A stretch of 10,245 nt of DNA, taken from JBKHBQ01 sp046542305 (GTDB lineage: Bacteria; Bacteroidota; Bacteroidia; Bacteroidales; 4484-276). The DNA is taken from assembly GCA_046542305.1 (NCBI GenBank), contig JBKHBQ010000138.1, forward strand, positions 1 to 10,245, read 5' to 3'. Both the position numbers and the translations under genes were made by a program. Within the stretch, counting starts at the first letter, position 1. Each line of letters begins with the position of its first letter. Positions 1-7,420 of the stretch are shown here, one piece after another. The notes beneath the pieces are model-generated. The model searched no databases and was not told where the DNA came from. It saw nothing but the letters and a program-made list of their open reading frames with translations.

Positions 1-1
1 G

Positions 2-649
2 CAAAAGCCGAAGTCTTTCGTTGAACTCACTGCTGGGGTCAGCATTCCGGCCCGGGATTTTGCAGCCACAGATTTTTCGAAACCCGAATCGGGGTTTGCC
101 AATACAGGGTTTGGGTTCAGTTTTGCCTACGAGAACCGGCTTACCTACAATTTCGGAATCAACGGCACCCTGTTGCTCAGTTCCCATTCCGTGAATCAGC
201 AGGCTTATCGCGACGAAATTAGATCGGATACCCTCACTGGACCCATTACCATCTCAACGAAAAACTGGGGCACATTCGGATTGCTCACCGGCCCGTTCCT
301 TTATCTGCCCGTTAGCCGGCAGTTCAGCGTCGATTTTCGTGCGCTCGGCGGGTTTTATTCAGCCTATTCCCCTGAAGTAGTTATCACCGGCACAACCGAT
401 CAAGGTGAGAATTTTGCTTTGAGTTTATTGAAATACAACGGAATGGGCTTTGTATTCGATCTGGGAACGACACTTCGCTTCCATTTCGGTTCATCTGCTT
501 ACCTGCTTATTAAAGGCGACTACATCTATTCAACAGCCAAATTCAAAAACATTAAATGGCTTGATCGCGATGGTGAGATCATCACCCGATCGTTCGATCA
601 GGATCTTCAAACCATCAATATTATGACCGGTGTCGGTTATGCCCTTTAG
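2..649 (+). CDS. Outer-membrane beta-barrel protein, 5' end outside window
   Basis: The reading frame is open from base 2 and ends at TAG 647-649, giving 215 visible residues; the start lies left of the window. The first residues (QKPKSFVELTAGVSIPARDF) look like the beginning of a mature chain just after a signal peptide, so probably only the signal peptide is missing. The protein shows alternating hydrophobic and polar strands rich in aromatic and glycine residues, such as FGFSFAYENRLTYNFGINGT, LRFHFGSSAYLLIKGDYIYS and the last strand INIMTGVGYAL. This is the pattern of a small outer-membrane beta-barrel of about eight strands. The family is seen, but no ligand or transport role can be read from it. 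An ATG inside the frame at 173 is not the true start. The next gene begins 6 bases downstream, so the two are probably co-transcribed. Confidence 0.8.
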   Translation, partial: QKPKSFVELTAGVSIPARDFAATDFSKPESGFANTGFGFSFAYENRLTYNFGINGTLLLSSHSVNQQAYRDEIRSDTLTGPITISTKNWGTFGLLTGPFLYLPVSRQFSVDFRALGGFYSAYSPEVVITGTTDQGENFALSLLKYNGMGFVFDLGTTLRFHFGSSAYLLIKGDYIYSTAKFKNIKWLDRDGEIITRSFDQDLQTINIMTGVGYAL

Positions 650-655
650 TATGAT

Positions 656-1270
656 ATGATTTCAGAATTTCCATTGCTTCCCAATGAGTTTTACCAGCGC
701 ACCAACGTAGTTGAGATTGCGCGTGATCTGCTGGGTAAAGTGCTCGTAACCAATTTCGACGGCATTTTTACCTCGGGAGTCATCACCGAAACCGAAGCCT
801 ATGCCGGGGTGAACGATCGCGCTTCTCACGCCTACGGCGATCGCCATACCAGGCGCACGCAGATCATGTACCGCGAAGGAGGTTATGCCTACGTTTACCT
901 GTGCTACGGAATCCATTCGCTTTTCAATATCGTAACAAATCATCAGGGGGTGCCGCATGCCGTGCTCATCAGGGCAGTTTCGCCACTGGATGGAAAGGAA
1001 AAGATGCTGGAACGTTCCGGAAAAACAAAGATTGACCGACTGTTCGGGATTGGCCCCGGCAAGGTATCAAAAATCCTCGGGATTCATTATTCGCATAGCG
1101 GTTTGCCGCTTACAAAAGAATTAACCGCAGAAGAGCATCAATTGATGATGTGGGTTGAGGACCATGGAATTGTATTCGATCAGGAATCTGTGAAGGTTAC
1201 GCCAAGGGTTGGCGTGGACTATGCCCGTGAAGATGCGCTGCTGCCATACCGGTTTGTGACCTGGGCATAA
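656..1270 (+). CDS. mpg: 3-methyladenine DNA glycosylase (AAG/MPG family)
   Basis: The 204-residue product is a cytoplasmic base-excision repair enzyme of the AAG/MPG family. Enzymes of this family flip out alkylated purines such as 3-methyladenine, and often hypoxanthine, and cut the glycosidic bond. The core motifs are all present. TETEAY (44-49) carries the catalytic glutamate E47, equivalent to human E125. Y49 and H58 match human Y127 and H136. The block YAYVYLCYGIHSLFNIV carries Y81, the intercalating Y84 and N91, matching human Y159, Y162 and N169. LIRAVSPLDG supplies the conserved arginine R106. Length is normal for bacterial members. The ATG at 656 is preferred; the nearby ATG at 651 meets a stop after one codon. 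The gene lies 6 bases after the beta-barrel gene, probably as a chance operon partner, and ends against a two-way terminator. Confidence 0.95.
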   Translation: MISEFPLLPNEFYQRTNVVEIARDLLGKVLVTNFDGIFTSGVITETEAYAGVNDRASHAYGDRHTRRTQIMYREGGYAYVYLCYGIHSLFNIVTNHQGVPHAVLIRAVSPLDGKEKMLERSGKTKIDRLFGIGPGKVSKILGIHYSHSGLPLTKELTAEEHQLMMWVEDHGIVFDQESVKVTPRVGVDYAREDALLPYRFVTWA

Positions 1271-1301
1271 AAAATGCCTCATCGGTCGGATGAGGCATTT
1301 T
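1271..1301. terminator. Bidirectional terminator between convergent mpg and HU genes
   Basis: A perfect inverted repeat AAAATGCCTCATC / GATGAGGCATTTT forms a 13-bp stem with a 5-base loop (GGTCG). On the minus strand the stem is followed by six T, on the plus strand by TTTTCTT, so it can end transcription from both sides. It begins at the base after the glycosylase stop codon and lies 20 bases past the HU stop. Confidence 0.9.
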
Positions 1302-1321
1302 CTTAACGTTCACAGTAAATA

Positions 1322-1594
1322 TTACATCACAGAATTGCTGAGTTCGTTCCCGGGCTTGAATTTCACAACTTTCTTAGCAACTATTTTCAGTTCCTGTCCA
1401 GTCTGTGGATTCCTGCCCGTACGTGCAGCGCGTGTTGATACGCTGAAAGATCCGAAACCTACAAGTGCAACTCTGTCACCGGAAGCCAGTGCATCGGTGG
1501 TGGTCTTAATAAATGCATCCAGTGCTTTTTTGGCATCGGCTTTTGTCAAACCGGATTCTGCTGCCATGGCATCAATTAATTCTGCTTTGTTCAT
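1322..1594 (-). CDS. hup: HU-family DNA-binding protein
   Basis: This 90-residue nucleoid-associated protein has the normal HU length. HU dimers bind and bend DNA with little sequence specificity. It begins MNKAELIDAMAAESGLTKAD, the helical dimerisation part. It then has the saddle strands VALVGFGSFSV (about 42-52) and the arm signature RAARTGRNPQTGQELKI (about 54-70), including the conserved RNP that inserts a proline into the minor groove. It ends KVVKFKPGNELSNSV. The frame is open 18 codons further upstream to an ATG at 1648, but that extension would cover the promoter and does not match the family. The start at 1594, with an A/T-rich leader and no Shine-Dalgarno, is the right one. It is monocistronic, with its own promoter and a shared terminator. 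Whether it is HU-alpha, HU-beta or an IHF-like relative cannot be decided here. Confidence 0.95.
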   Translation of the reverse strand: MNKAELIDAMAAESGLTKADAKKALDAFIKTTTDALASGDRVALVGFGSFSVSTRAARTGRNPQTGQELKIVAKKVVKFKPGNELSNSVM

Positions 1595-1634
1595 GGTTAA
1601 AAAATTTTGGTTAGTATTAAATTTGTTATCATCG

Positions 1635-1664
1635 CAAATATAAGCCAAATCTTAAAAATAGCAA
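1635..1664 (-). promoter_or_regulatory. Bacteroidota-type promoter for the HU gene
   Basis: On the minus strand, TATATTTG (1642-1635) matches the Bacteroidota -7 consensus TAnnTTTG exactly. TTG (1664-1662) lies 19 bases upstream at the expected -33 position. Transcription would start near 1628, giving a leader of about 35 bases before the ATG at 1594. Both elements and their spacing fit, so this is the best promoter in the window. Confidence 0.75.
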
Positions 1665-1777
1665 GTTATACAGGACAAAAAATGCCGCAATTGTTAAAAA
1701 AACAGCACTTTTGTTAATAAAATATGTTAAAAATCCTTAATTTGAGCGGGTTTCGGAAGGTTTCACCTTTCTTTTTC

Positions 1778-2746
1778 TCATATCATCTTCCATTCTTCTG
1801 AAAGCTGCAAACCATTTAAGAAATCGTTAATTTTTAGCTTCTTCTTGCCCTCGGCCTGAATTTCCAATATATCAATCAGGCCTCCGGACACATAAACTTC
1901 AAGTTTTTTTTGATTGCTCAAATTCAGTGTTCCGGGGGTTTTGGAATGGGACGATCTTATAAAATCCGCCTCAAGGATCTTTGTCTGAAATTCCTTGCCC
2001 TGCGGGCTTTTCAGGTAAGCGAAGGCACCCGGATAAGGACTTAATCCGCGGATAAAATTATATATGTCCAAGCCGTTTTTCTGCCAATTAATGCGGCAGT
2101 CATCCCTGAAGATTTTCGGAGCCGGTTTCAGTGCTGTGCCCGGATCGATCAGGGATTGTTGGTTGATAAGGGTGTAATCGCCGTTGCGAATGGATTCTGC
2201 GGTTTTCAGGACGAGTTCGGCACCGGCATGCATCAGCCGGTCATGCAGTTCGCCGGCAGTGTCTTTGGGCCCGATTTTAACCTTTTTCCTGTAAAGGATG
2301 TTCCCGGTATCAATTTCATGCTTAAGAAAAAAGGTGGTTACTCCGGTTTCCGTTTCGCCGTTGATGATGGCATGGTTAATGGGAGCAGCCCCCCGGTATT
2401 GCGGAAGCAGGGAGGCATGCAGGTTGAAAGTGCCATACCGTGGCATCGACCAGACTACCTCGGGCAGCATCCTGAATGCCACAACAATTCCCAGGTTGGC
2501 CTGTAAGCCGCGAAATTCTTCGATAAAAGCAGGATCTTTCAGATTGACTGGCTGCAGCACTTTTAAGCCCTGCGATACAGCATATTGCTTCACGTCAGAT
2601 TCCCTGAGTTTTTTTCCGCGCCCTGCCGGTTTGTCGGGTGCCGTGATCACTCCTGCAATTTCAAAGCCTGCCTCCACCAAAGCCTTCAGCGAGGCGGTTG
2701 CAAATTCCGGGGTGCCCATAAATACGATTCGCAGATCTTTTTCCAT
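1778..2746 (-). CDS. fmt: Methionyl-tRNA formyltransferase
   Basis: The 322-residue cytoplasmic enzyme transfers the formyl group of 10-formyltetrahydrofolate to Met-tRNA(fMet) for translation initiation. The N-terminal Rossmann-type domain starts with RIVFMGTPEFA (6-16) and contains the TAPDKPAGRGKKL loop (about 35-47), the counterpart of the tRNA-contacting loop in E. coli Fmt. The catalytic triad is visible as N108 and H110 in FNLHASLLPQYRGAAPI (107-123) and D146 in HEIDTGNI. The SLLP motif is intact. A C-terminal oligonucleotide-binding domain follows from about residue 210 (KIFRDDCRINW, FIRGLSPYPGAFA). Length is close to the E. coli protein (315). The start ATG lies about 16 bases past the terminator of the upstream TPR gene, which leaves little room for its own promoter. 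Most of its expression may come from partial read-through. Confidence 0.97.
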   Translation of the reverse strand: MEKDLRIVFMGTPEFATASLKALVEAGFEIAGVITAPDKPAGRGKKLRESDVKQYAVSQGLKVLQPVNLKDPAFIEEFRGLQANLGIVVAFRMLPEVVWSMPRYGTFNLHASLLPQYRGAAPINHAIINGETETGVTTFFLKHEIDTGNILYRKKVKIGPKDTAGELHDRLMHAGAELVLKTAESIRNGDYTLINQQSLIDPGTALKPAPKIFRDDCRINWQKNGLDIYNFIRGLSPYPGAFAYLKSPQGKEFQTKILEADFIRSSHSKTPGTLNLSNQKKLEVYVSGGLIDILEIQAEGKKKLKINDFLNGLQLSEEWKMI

Positions 2747-2754
2747 GCGTTCGA

Positions 2755-2794
2755 AGATAAAAAAAATACCTGCTCGCAGGCGAACAGGTATTTT
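2755..2794 (-). terminator. Rho-independent terminator after the TPR gene
   Basis: On the minus strand AAAATACCTG pairs with CAGGTATTTT as a 10-bp stem (2794-2785 with 2772-2763). One mismatch, three more pairs (TCG/CGA) and a four-base loop extend it. The stem runs directly into a stretch of about eight T. It starts 19 bases past the TPR stop and ends just before the fmt start codon. Confidence 0.85.
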
Positions 2795-2813
2795 AAAAAT
2801 CAGTTAAATGTAT

Positions 2814-3503
2814 TTATTTATTCACGTATCCTTCTGCGCGGGCGATGTATTTATCCATTTCGCGTGCCTCTGCGCTTCGCGGAAATTCTTCCTGGATTTT
2901 TTTGTATGCATCGAGTGCCTTATCGTATTCACCCATAATTTCATAGGCCCAGCCTGCTTTCATCAGGAATACGGGTGTAGTAAACTGATTTAGGTTGTAG
3001 TTGGCAGCCTGCATGTAATAATCGGCCGCTTCTTGGTTGTCTCCCAGTTCCATGTAGCTGTCGCCAATTGCGCCCAGAGCCATGGGCTGCAGGATTTTGT
3101 CGTCGGCATCGAAATCTTCCAGGTAATCGATAGCGGATTCATAATCACCTTTTTCCATGTAGATCACGCCGGCATAGTAGTGTGCCAGGTTGGCGGTTTT
3201 GGTGAAACTGTACTCGTCGATGATTTCCAGAAATCCCGGGTTAATGCCATCGCCATTCAGGGCAAGGTCCAGCGAATCCATTCCGAAATATTTTTCAGCC
3301 ATAAAAATCTCTACCTGTGCCTGTCTTTCCTGTGGCACAAGGTAAAAACGCTGGAATCCGAAATAGGCAAGGATGATCAGAACGATGATACTCACAACTG
3401 TGATAATCGGTTTTTGATTATCCTCGATAAACTGTTCGGTTTTACCTAATGCTGATTCTACCGCTTTAATGTTTTCTTCTGCTCTGGTGGTCTTTTTAGC
3501 CAT
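2814..3503 (-). CDS. Membrane-anchored tetratricopeptide repeat protein
   Basis: The 229-residue protein has a charged N-terminal segment (1-31), one hydrophobic membrane segment (about 32-52, KPIITVVSIIVLIILAYFGF) and a soluble region with TPR units. The repeats are at about 104-133 (ANLAHYYAGVIYMEKGDYES), 140-170 (MALGAIGDSYMELGDNQEAA) and 177-208 (PVFLMKAGWAYEIMGEYDKA). The absence of a signal peptide and the position of the membrane helix resemble the YfgM/TPR_21 type, in which the repeats face the periplasm and act in protein-protein contacts near the export machinery. That comparison is by layout only; I cannot name a partner. Bacteroidota genomes commonly encode such a single-pass TPR protein. 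The start at 3503 has no Shine-Dalgarno. It is divergent from the gene at 3612 and has its own terminator. Confidence 0.85.
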   Translation of the reverse strand: MAKKTTRAEENIKAVESALGKTEQFIEDNQKPIITVVSIIVLIILAYFGFQRFYLVPQERQAQVEIFMAEKYFGMDSLDLALNGDGINPGFLEIIDEYSFTKTANLAHYYAGVIYMEKGDYESAIDYLEDFDADDKILQPMALGAIGDSYMELGDNQEAADYYMQAANYNLNQFTTPVFLMKAGWAYEIMGEYDKALDAYKKIQEEFPRSAEAREMDKYIARAEGYVNK

Positions 3504-3525
3504 GTTTTTTCTAAATTTTGAGGTG

Positions 3526-3533
3526 CAAAAGTA
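3526..3533 (-). promoter_or_regulatory. Candidate -7 box for the TPR gene
   Basis: On the minus strand TACTTTTG matches TAnnTTTG and lies 22 bases upstream of the ATG at 3503. It would give a short leader of about 16 bases. No TTG is found at the -33 position; instead an A-tract (complement of ten T at 3536-3545) lies immediately upstream of the box. Confidence 0.45.
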
Positions 3534-3573
3534 TATTTTTTTTTTAATTAAGAATAGAGGCGCAGTTTTTTTT

Positions 3574-3581
3574 TAATTTTG
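3574..3581 (+). promoter_or_regulatory. Candidate -7 box for the small membrane protein gene
   Basis: TAATTTTG matches TAnnTTTG and would start transcription near 3588, about 24 bases before the ATG at 3612. There is no TTG at -33; a run of nine T (3566-3574) abuts the box. With the opposite box at 3526-3533 it forms a compact divergent promoter region. Confidence 0.45.
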
Positions 3582-3611
3582 GCGATGCCAGAATTTGATA
3601 AATTTTAAGGG

Positions 3612-3854
3612 ATGAAAAAAGCAGTTTGGATCATCGTCGGAATCATCATCATCGCAGCTTTACTCTATGTGCTGCTCAGCGATGCTTTTGCAACCAATTT
3701 TTTAATGGTCTTTTCGCTTCTGTACCTTGCACAGTTTTTAATTGCCCTGATCTTTATCTCCATTCTTGACAAATCCCGAACCCAATTATATCTGCCCATA
3801 TATTTTATTGTGGGTATTATTTCTTACATCATTTTATTTGTCAAATTAATTTAG
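3612..3854 (+). CDS. Small three-helix membrane protein, unknown function
   Basis: The 80-residue product is almost entirely hydrophobic. Three membrane segments can be seen at about 3-22 (AVWIIVGIIIIAALLYVLL), 28-52 (TNFLMVFSLLYLAQFLIALI) and 59-79 (LYLPIYFIVGIISYIILFVK), joined by short polar loops, of which SILDKSRTQ is the most charged. It is probably an inner-membrane protein. I do not recognise a family. The ORF is supported by its own upstream promoter box, an AAGGG directly before the ATG, a biased amino-acid make-up and a 20-base gap to the next gene on the same strand. It probably forms a two-gene unit with the exported protein downstream, and a joint role in the envelope is only an inference. 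Confidence 0.75.
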   Translation: MKKAVWIIVGIIIIAALLYVLLSDAFATNFLMVFSLLYLAQFLIALIFISILDKSRTQLYLPIYFIVGIISYIILFVKLI

Positions 3855-3874
3855 TCATTACAAAAACATTTGCA

Positions 3875-4690
3875 ATGAAAAAAATCTCGCTATTAATGCT
3901 GCTGCTCATCATTGCATCGGCTGAAGTGCTTGCCGGTTGGGTGATTACCCTGCGTGAATCGGAAAGTGATGGTACCAAATACTACGATACCATGATGATT
4001 GAGAACAACATGATGAAATCGGCAGGACACGACGGAAGCTTTATTTTCGATGTGAATACGCGCGAGTTTTATATGATAGATGATGGCAATAAAACGTATT
4101 GGAAGGGTCAGCTTGATGAGTTCAGGCTGAACTACTACAATGCCATGAAAGTGGCTGTTGATCAGATGCTGGCAAGCCTCCCGCCCGAGCAGCAGGAAAT
4201 GTACAGGCAAACTTTTAGCGATATGGTGGAGATTTATTCGCAGCCCGATGAGGAAAAAATAGATGCGGTAAATATTGAAGTAAATAAAACCCTTGAAACT
4301 GAAGAAATTGCAGGATACCGCAGTGTTAAGCATGAGGTAATGGTAGATGGAGAACTTGTTGAGGAACTGTGGATTAGTGATGATTTGAACGTAAAGAACG
4401 ATCTGGACCTGAAAGCCATTGCCGAACTGATGAATGAAATCCGCCCCAACCTCGACGATGAATACCTCTACGAATATACTGATGAGTATATGAAGCTTTG
4501 GGAAAAAGGGTTCAGAATGAGAAGCATCGAAGATAACGGCGACATCTCGGAGGTGATCAAGGTGGAAAAGAAGCAGATCGGCAGCTCTGAGTTTAAAGCT
4601 CCTGAAGGCTACACACGGCTGAGCATCGAGGAAATGATGAAGCAGCAGATGATGGGCGGCGAAGAAGAGGATGAACAGGGTGAATGGTAG
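3875..4690 (+). CDS. Exported protein, DUF4412-like, unknown function
   Basis: The 271-residue product begins with a clear signal peptide, MKKISLLMLLLIIASAEVLA, with a likely cut after residue 20. There is no lipobox cysteine. The mature N-terminus reads as beta-strands, with a run about a probe that is written to and then read: MMIENNMMKSAGHDGSFIFD and VNTREFYMIDDGNKTYWKGQ. This arrangement of a strand, then D-x-N-x-R-x-x-Y-x-I-D, then K-T-Y is typical of DUF4412-type periplasmic or surface proteins, whose function is unknown. I assign this by pattern only. A helical part follows (about 80-120), then a second strand region around GYRSVKHEVMVDGELVEELW (147-166). The tail is methionine-rich and strongly acidic (MMKQQMMGGEEEDEQGEW). 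It follows the small membrane protein gene by 20 bases and has no convincing promoter of its own. Confidence 0.8.
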   Translation: MKKISLLMLLLIIASAEVLAGWVITLRESESDGTKYYDTMMIENNMMKSAGHDGSFIFDVNTREFYMIDDGNKTYWKGQLDEFRLNYYNAMKVAVDQMLASLPPEQQEMYRQTFSDMVEIYSQPDEEKIDAVNIEVNKTLETEEIAGYRSVKHEVMVDGELVEELWISDDLNVKNDLDLKAIAELMNEIRPNLDDEYLYEYTDEYMKLWEKGFRMRSIEDNGDISEVIKVEKKQIGSSEFKAPEGYTRLSIEEMMKQQMMGGEEEDEQGEW

Positions 4691-4715
4691 CAGATGATCT
4701 GAAAAACGGAACGTC

Positions 4716-4760
4716 CGACCGGCTTACTGTATCAGCAGAAGGCCGGTTGTTTATTTATAA
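4716..4760 (+). terminator. Likely terminator after the DUF4412-like gene
   Basis: CGACCGGCTT (4716-4725) pairs with AGGCCGGTTG (4740-4749) including two G-T wobbles. CTG and CAG (4727-4729, 4736-4738) extend the stem inside. A T-rich stretch, TTTATTTAT, follows. It lies 25 bases past the stop codon. Its right arm overlaps the TTG that may serve as the -33 element of the next promoter. Confidence 0.6.
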
Positions 4761-4775
4761 AACCAAATATTTTTG
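4747..4775 (+). promoter_or_regulatory. Candidate promoter for the S9 peptidase gene
   Basis: TATTTTTG (4768-4775) matches TAnnTTTG exactly and TTG (4747-4749) lies 18 bases upstream. The box ends only two bases before the first ATG at 4778, so the transcript would start at or just inside that codon. Confidence 0.5.
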
Positions 4776-4777
4776 TT

Positions 4778-7420
4778 ATGAAAAGCAATAGAATGAATAA
4801 AATGAAGCCGGCAGCCTGGTTTGGTGTTTTTATGATGTTGATCACTACGGCATTTGCACAAAACACCGACGAGGTGCAAACCGTGCAGATTGACACCTGG
4901 CTCAAATCCGGGAACTATTCACTGATGTTACCGGTTTATGAGTCGGTTGAAAATGTAAAAGGCGAGGCTTTCGGGTATTCGGATCTGCTAAAATATGCAT
5001 ACCTGGATGCGAAATCCATGAAACCCGCTGAAGGCGATACCTTATTATGGCACGGGGAAGTCACCCGCTGGGAGGAGATTAAAACCGCTAAAAACGGCTT
5101 CGCCAGAGCCGCCCGCCGTCACGAAAGATCATCGGATCAGCTTACTTATTTTGCAGCCTATATCTCCACCGACAGGTGGATGGATGCGACGATTCACATA
5201 AAAAGTCCGCAGCTTTTCCAGGCATTCCTTAATGGAAAGCCCATTGCCACAAAATCTTCCCTCGACGCGGCCGATGCTTCTGAAACCGGCGGGGAAAAGA
5301 AATCCTTGGATCTGGAGCGCGGAAAGCACCTGTTGCTCATCAAATCGGTTAAACCGGAAATAAGCGAAACCGACTGGGAAGTAAAAGCTGAAATCACCTT
5401 TGACAGCTACTATGATGATGCAAACCTCCGGGTGACCACCCTCCCGCAGGAAATCATGAATATTCATCACCTGCTTGAGGGCGAATTTGTTGATGATGCA
5501 GAAATTTCACCCGATGGAAACCATGTGTTGATGAAGTTTTCGGAAGTGAAACCGCCGGAAGGCGACAGGCAGCGTTGGATGGAGGTGCGGAATCTGGAAA
5601 CCGGCCGCATGATTCACTCGTTCCGCCATGCCAAAATTTCTTCGGCTGAATGGGCGCCGGTGGGAAATGTCATTTCATATCGCACCAGCGATAAAAACAA
5701 TGGCAGCAGCATCTGGCTTTTTGACCTGGATAAGATGACCGACAAAAAAATCCTTTCTGATGTGGAAGATCTGGGAAACTGGCAATGGGCACCCGATGGC
5801 AGTTTCATAATTTACAGCATCGGCGAGGAAAGCGAAGAGAATGATGAAGGCCTGAAGCGCTACGAAGGCATGCCCGACCGCTGGCCCTGGTGGCGCAGCC
5901 GCAGCTTTTTGTACCAATTGGACGTGGAATCAGGAATCACACGCAGGCTCACCCACGGACATGTCAGCACCGGCTTGCAGGACATTTCACCCGATGGCAG
6001 CAAACTGCTGTTCAGCCAGAGCATTCCCAATTTCAGCAAGCGTCCTTACTCCGAGCAGGTGCTTGTGGAGATGGATCTCCAGGATTTTAGCCTCGACACC
6101 ATCTGGGTGAACAACATGTCGGGCAATTGCAGCTATTCCCCCGATGGAACAAAACTGCTGGTGCTGGGCTCCCCGGCGCTGTTTGGTGATATGGGCATCA
6201 ATCTTTCTGAGGATCTCATCCCCAACGATTATGATACCCAGGCTTATTTGTACGACCTGGCAACCGGCGATGTTGATCCGATCTCATTCAATTTCGATCC
6301 TGCAATCAACAGCGTGGAATGGAGCCGCTATGATAAGAACCGGATCTATTTTCTGGCATCCGACCGGACATACCGAAAGGTTTTTGTTTACGACCTGAAT
6401 ACCCGCTATTTTGAAGAGGTTCCGGCAGGTTTCGACGTGGTTTCTTCATTTTCGCTGGCACATGCCAGGCCGCTGATGGTTTGCACGGGATCTGATATTT
6501 CCACACCGCCCTTTGCATCAAAGGTTACGCTGGATGAGGGAAACGTGGAGGTGATTGCTGATCCGCGTGCTGCACAGTACCGGGAGGTGGTTTTTGGAAA
6601 AACAGAAGAATGGAATTTTGTAAATGATGAAGGTACCCAGATTGAGGGAAGGATTTATTTTCCGCCGGATTTCGACAAATCGAAGAAATATCCGCTCATC
6701 GTGTATTACTATGCAGGCACAAGCCCTACCGAACGCAGCTTTGGCGGACGCTATCCGATGAACATCTTTGCAGCCCAGGGATATGTGATTTACAACCTGC
6801 AGCCCAGCGGGGCAACGGGATACGGCCAGGAGTTTTCGGCTGCACATGTGAACAACTGGGGCATTACCGTAGCCGATGAAATCATTAAAGGAACCGAACA
6901 CTTCCTTGAGGATCACGATTTTGTTGACCCCGATAAGGTGGGTTGTATCGGCGCCTCATACGGCGGGTTTATGACGATGCTGCTTCAAACGCGCACGGAT
7001 CTTTTCGCTGCAGCCATTTCGCATGCCGGCATCAGTTCCATTTCGAGCTACTGGGGCGAAGGCTACTGGGGCTACCTATACAATGCCGTGGCCGCCGCCG
7101 AAAACTTTCCGTGGAACAACCCTGATCTCTATGTGGAACAAAGCGCATTGTTCAATGCCGATAAAATCGAAACTCCCCTGCTGCTTTTGCATGGCGGAAG
7201 CGATACCAATGTGCCGATTGGCGAAAGCATTCAGCTTTACACTGCGCTGAAACTTCTGGATAAACCGGTGGAGATGATCGAAGTGGCTGGGCAGGACCAT
7301 CATATTCTGGATTACAAAAAGCGGATCAAATGGCAGAAAACCATCTTTGCCTGGTTTGATTTCTGGTTAAAGGATCAGCCGGAATGGTGGTACAAGCTTT
7401 ATCCCGAAAGGAATTTATAG
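4778..7420 (+). CDS. Exported S9-family prolyl oligopeptidase / dipeptidyl peptidase-like protein
   Basis: The 880-residue protein has a signal peptide ending at about residue 28 (FMMLITTAFAQ). An N-terminal beta-rich domain follows (about 85-210). Next is a beta-propeller with PD40-type blades marked by SPDG-like turns: EISPDGNHV (242), EWAPVGNVI (291), QWAPDGSFI (336), DISPDGSKL (402) and SYSPDGTKL (452). The C-terminal alpha/beta-hydrolase domain runs from about 605. Its triad is S727 in GASYGGFMT, D809 in HGGSDTNVP and H841 (or H842) in AGQDHHILD. Y645 in YYYAG is the probable oxyanion tyrosine. S9 enzymes cut peptides, often after proline, but specificity cannot be read here; it probably acts in the periplasm or at the outer membrane on imported peptides. 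The first ATG is kept, though M6 (4793) or M9 (4802) may be the real start because the promoter box abuts M1. Size is typical for Bacteroidota S9 proteins. Confidence 0.93.
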   Translation: MKSNRMNKMKPAAWFGVFMMLITTAFAQNTDEVQTVQIDTWLKSGNYSLMLPVYESVENVKGEAFGYSDLLKYAYLDAKSMKPAEGDTLLWHGEVTRWEEIKTAKNGFARAARRHERSSDQLTYFAAYISTDRWMDATIHIKSPQLFQAFLNGKPIATKSSLDAADASETGGEKKSLDLERGKHLLLIKSVKPEISETDWEVKAEITFDSYYDDANLRVTTLPQEIMNIHHLLEGEFVDDAEISPDGNHVLMKFSEVKPPEGDRQRWMEVRNLETGRMIHSFRHAKISSAEWAPVGNVISYRTSDKNNGSSIWLFDLDKMTDKKILSDVEDLGNWQWAPDGSFIIYSIGEESEENDEGLKRYEGMPDRWPWWRSRSFLYQLDVESGITRRLTHGHVSTGLQDISPDGSKLLFSQSIPNFSKRPYSEQVLVEMDLQDFSLDTIWVNNMSGNCSYSPDGTKLLVLGSPALFGDMGINLSEDLIPNDYDTQAYLYDLATGDVDPISFNFDPAINSVEWSRYDKNRIYFLASDRTYRKVFVYDLNTRYFEEVPAGFDVVSSFSLAHARPLMVCTGSDISTPPFASKVTLDEGNVEVIADPRAAQYREVVFGKTEEWNFVNDEGTQIEGRIYFPPDFDKSKKYPLIVYYYAGTSPTERSFGGRYPMNIFAAQGYVIYNLQPSGATGYGQEFSAAHVNNWGITVADEIIKGTEHFLEDHDFVDPDKVGCIGASYGGFMTMLLQTRTDLFAAAISHAGISSISSYWGEGYWGYLYNAVAAAENFPWNNPDLYVEQSALFNADKIETPLLLLHGGSDTNVPIGESIQLYTALKLLDKPVEMIEVAGQDHHILDYKKRIKWQKTIFAWFDFWLKDQPEWWYKLYPERNL

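Noticed and set aside
1595..1648. Eighteen-codon N-terminal extension of the HU frame
   Set aside because: It covers the -7 promoter box and leader, and HU proteins begin at MNKAELI; the start at 1594 gives the normal 90 residues.
1754..1772. Hairpin GGAAGGT / ACCTTTC downstream of fmt
   Set aside because: The short stem is followed by T only on the plus strand, where no gene needs it; for fmt on the minus strand it lacks a T-tract.
2298..2807. Long plus-strand frame opposite fmt (169 codons)
   Set aside because: fmt is certain on the minus strand. This frame has a cysteine- and arginine-rich composition typical of antisense frames and also crosses the terminator.
6518..6916. Long minus-strand frame inside the S9 peptidase gene (132 codons)
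   Set aside because: It is a shadow of the real gene on the other strand, with no recognisable motif and no start context.
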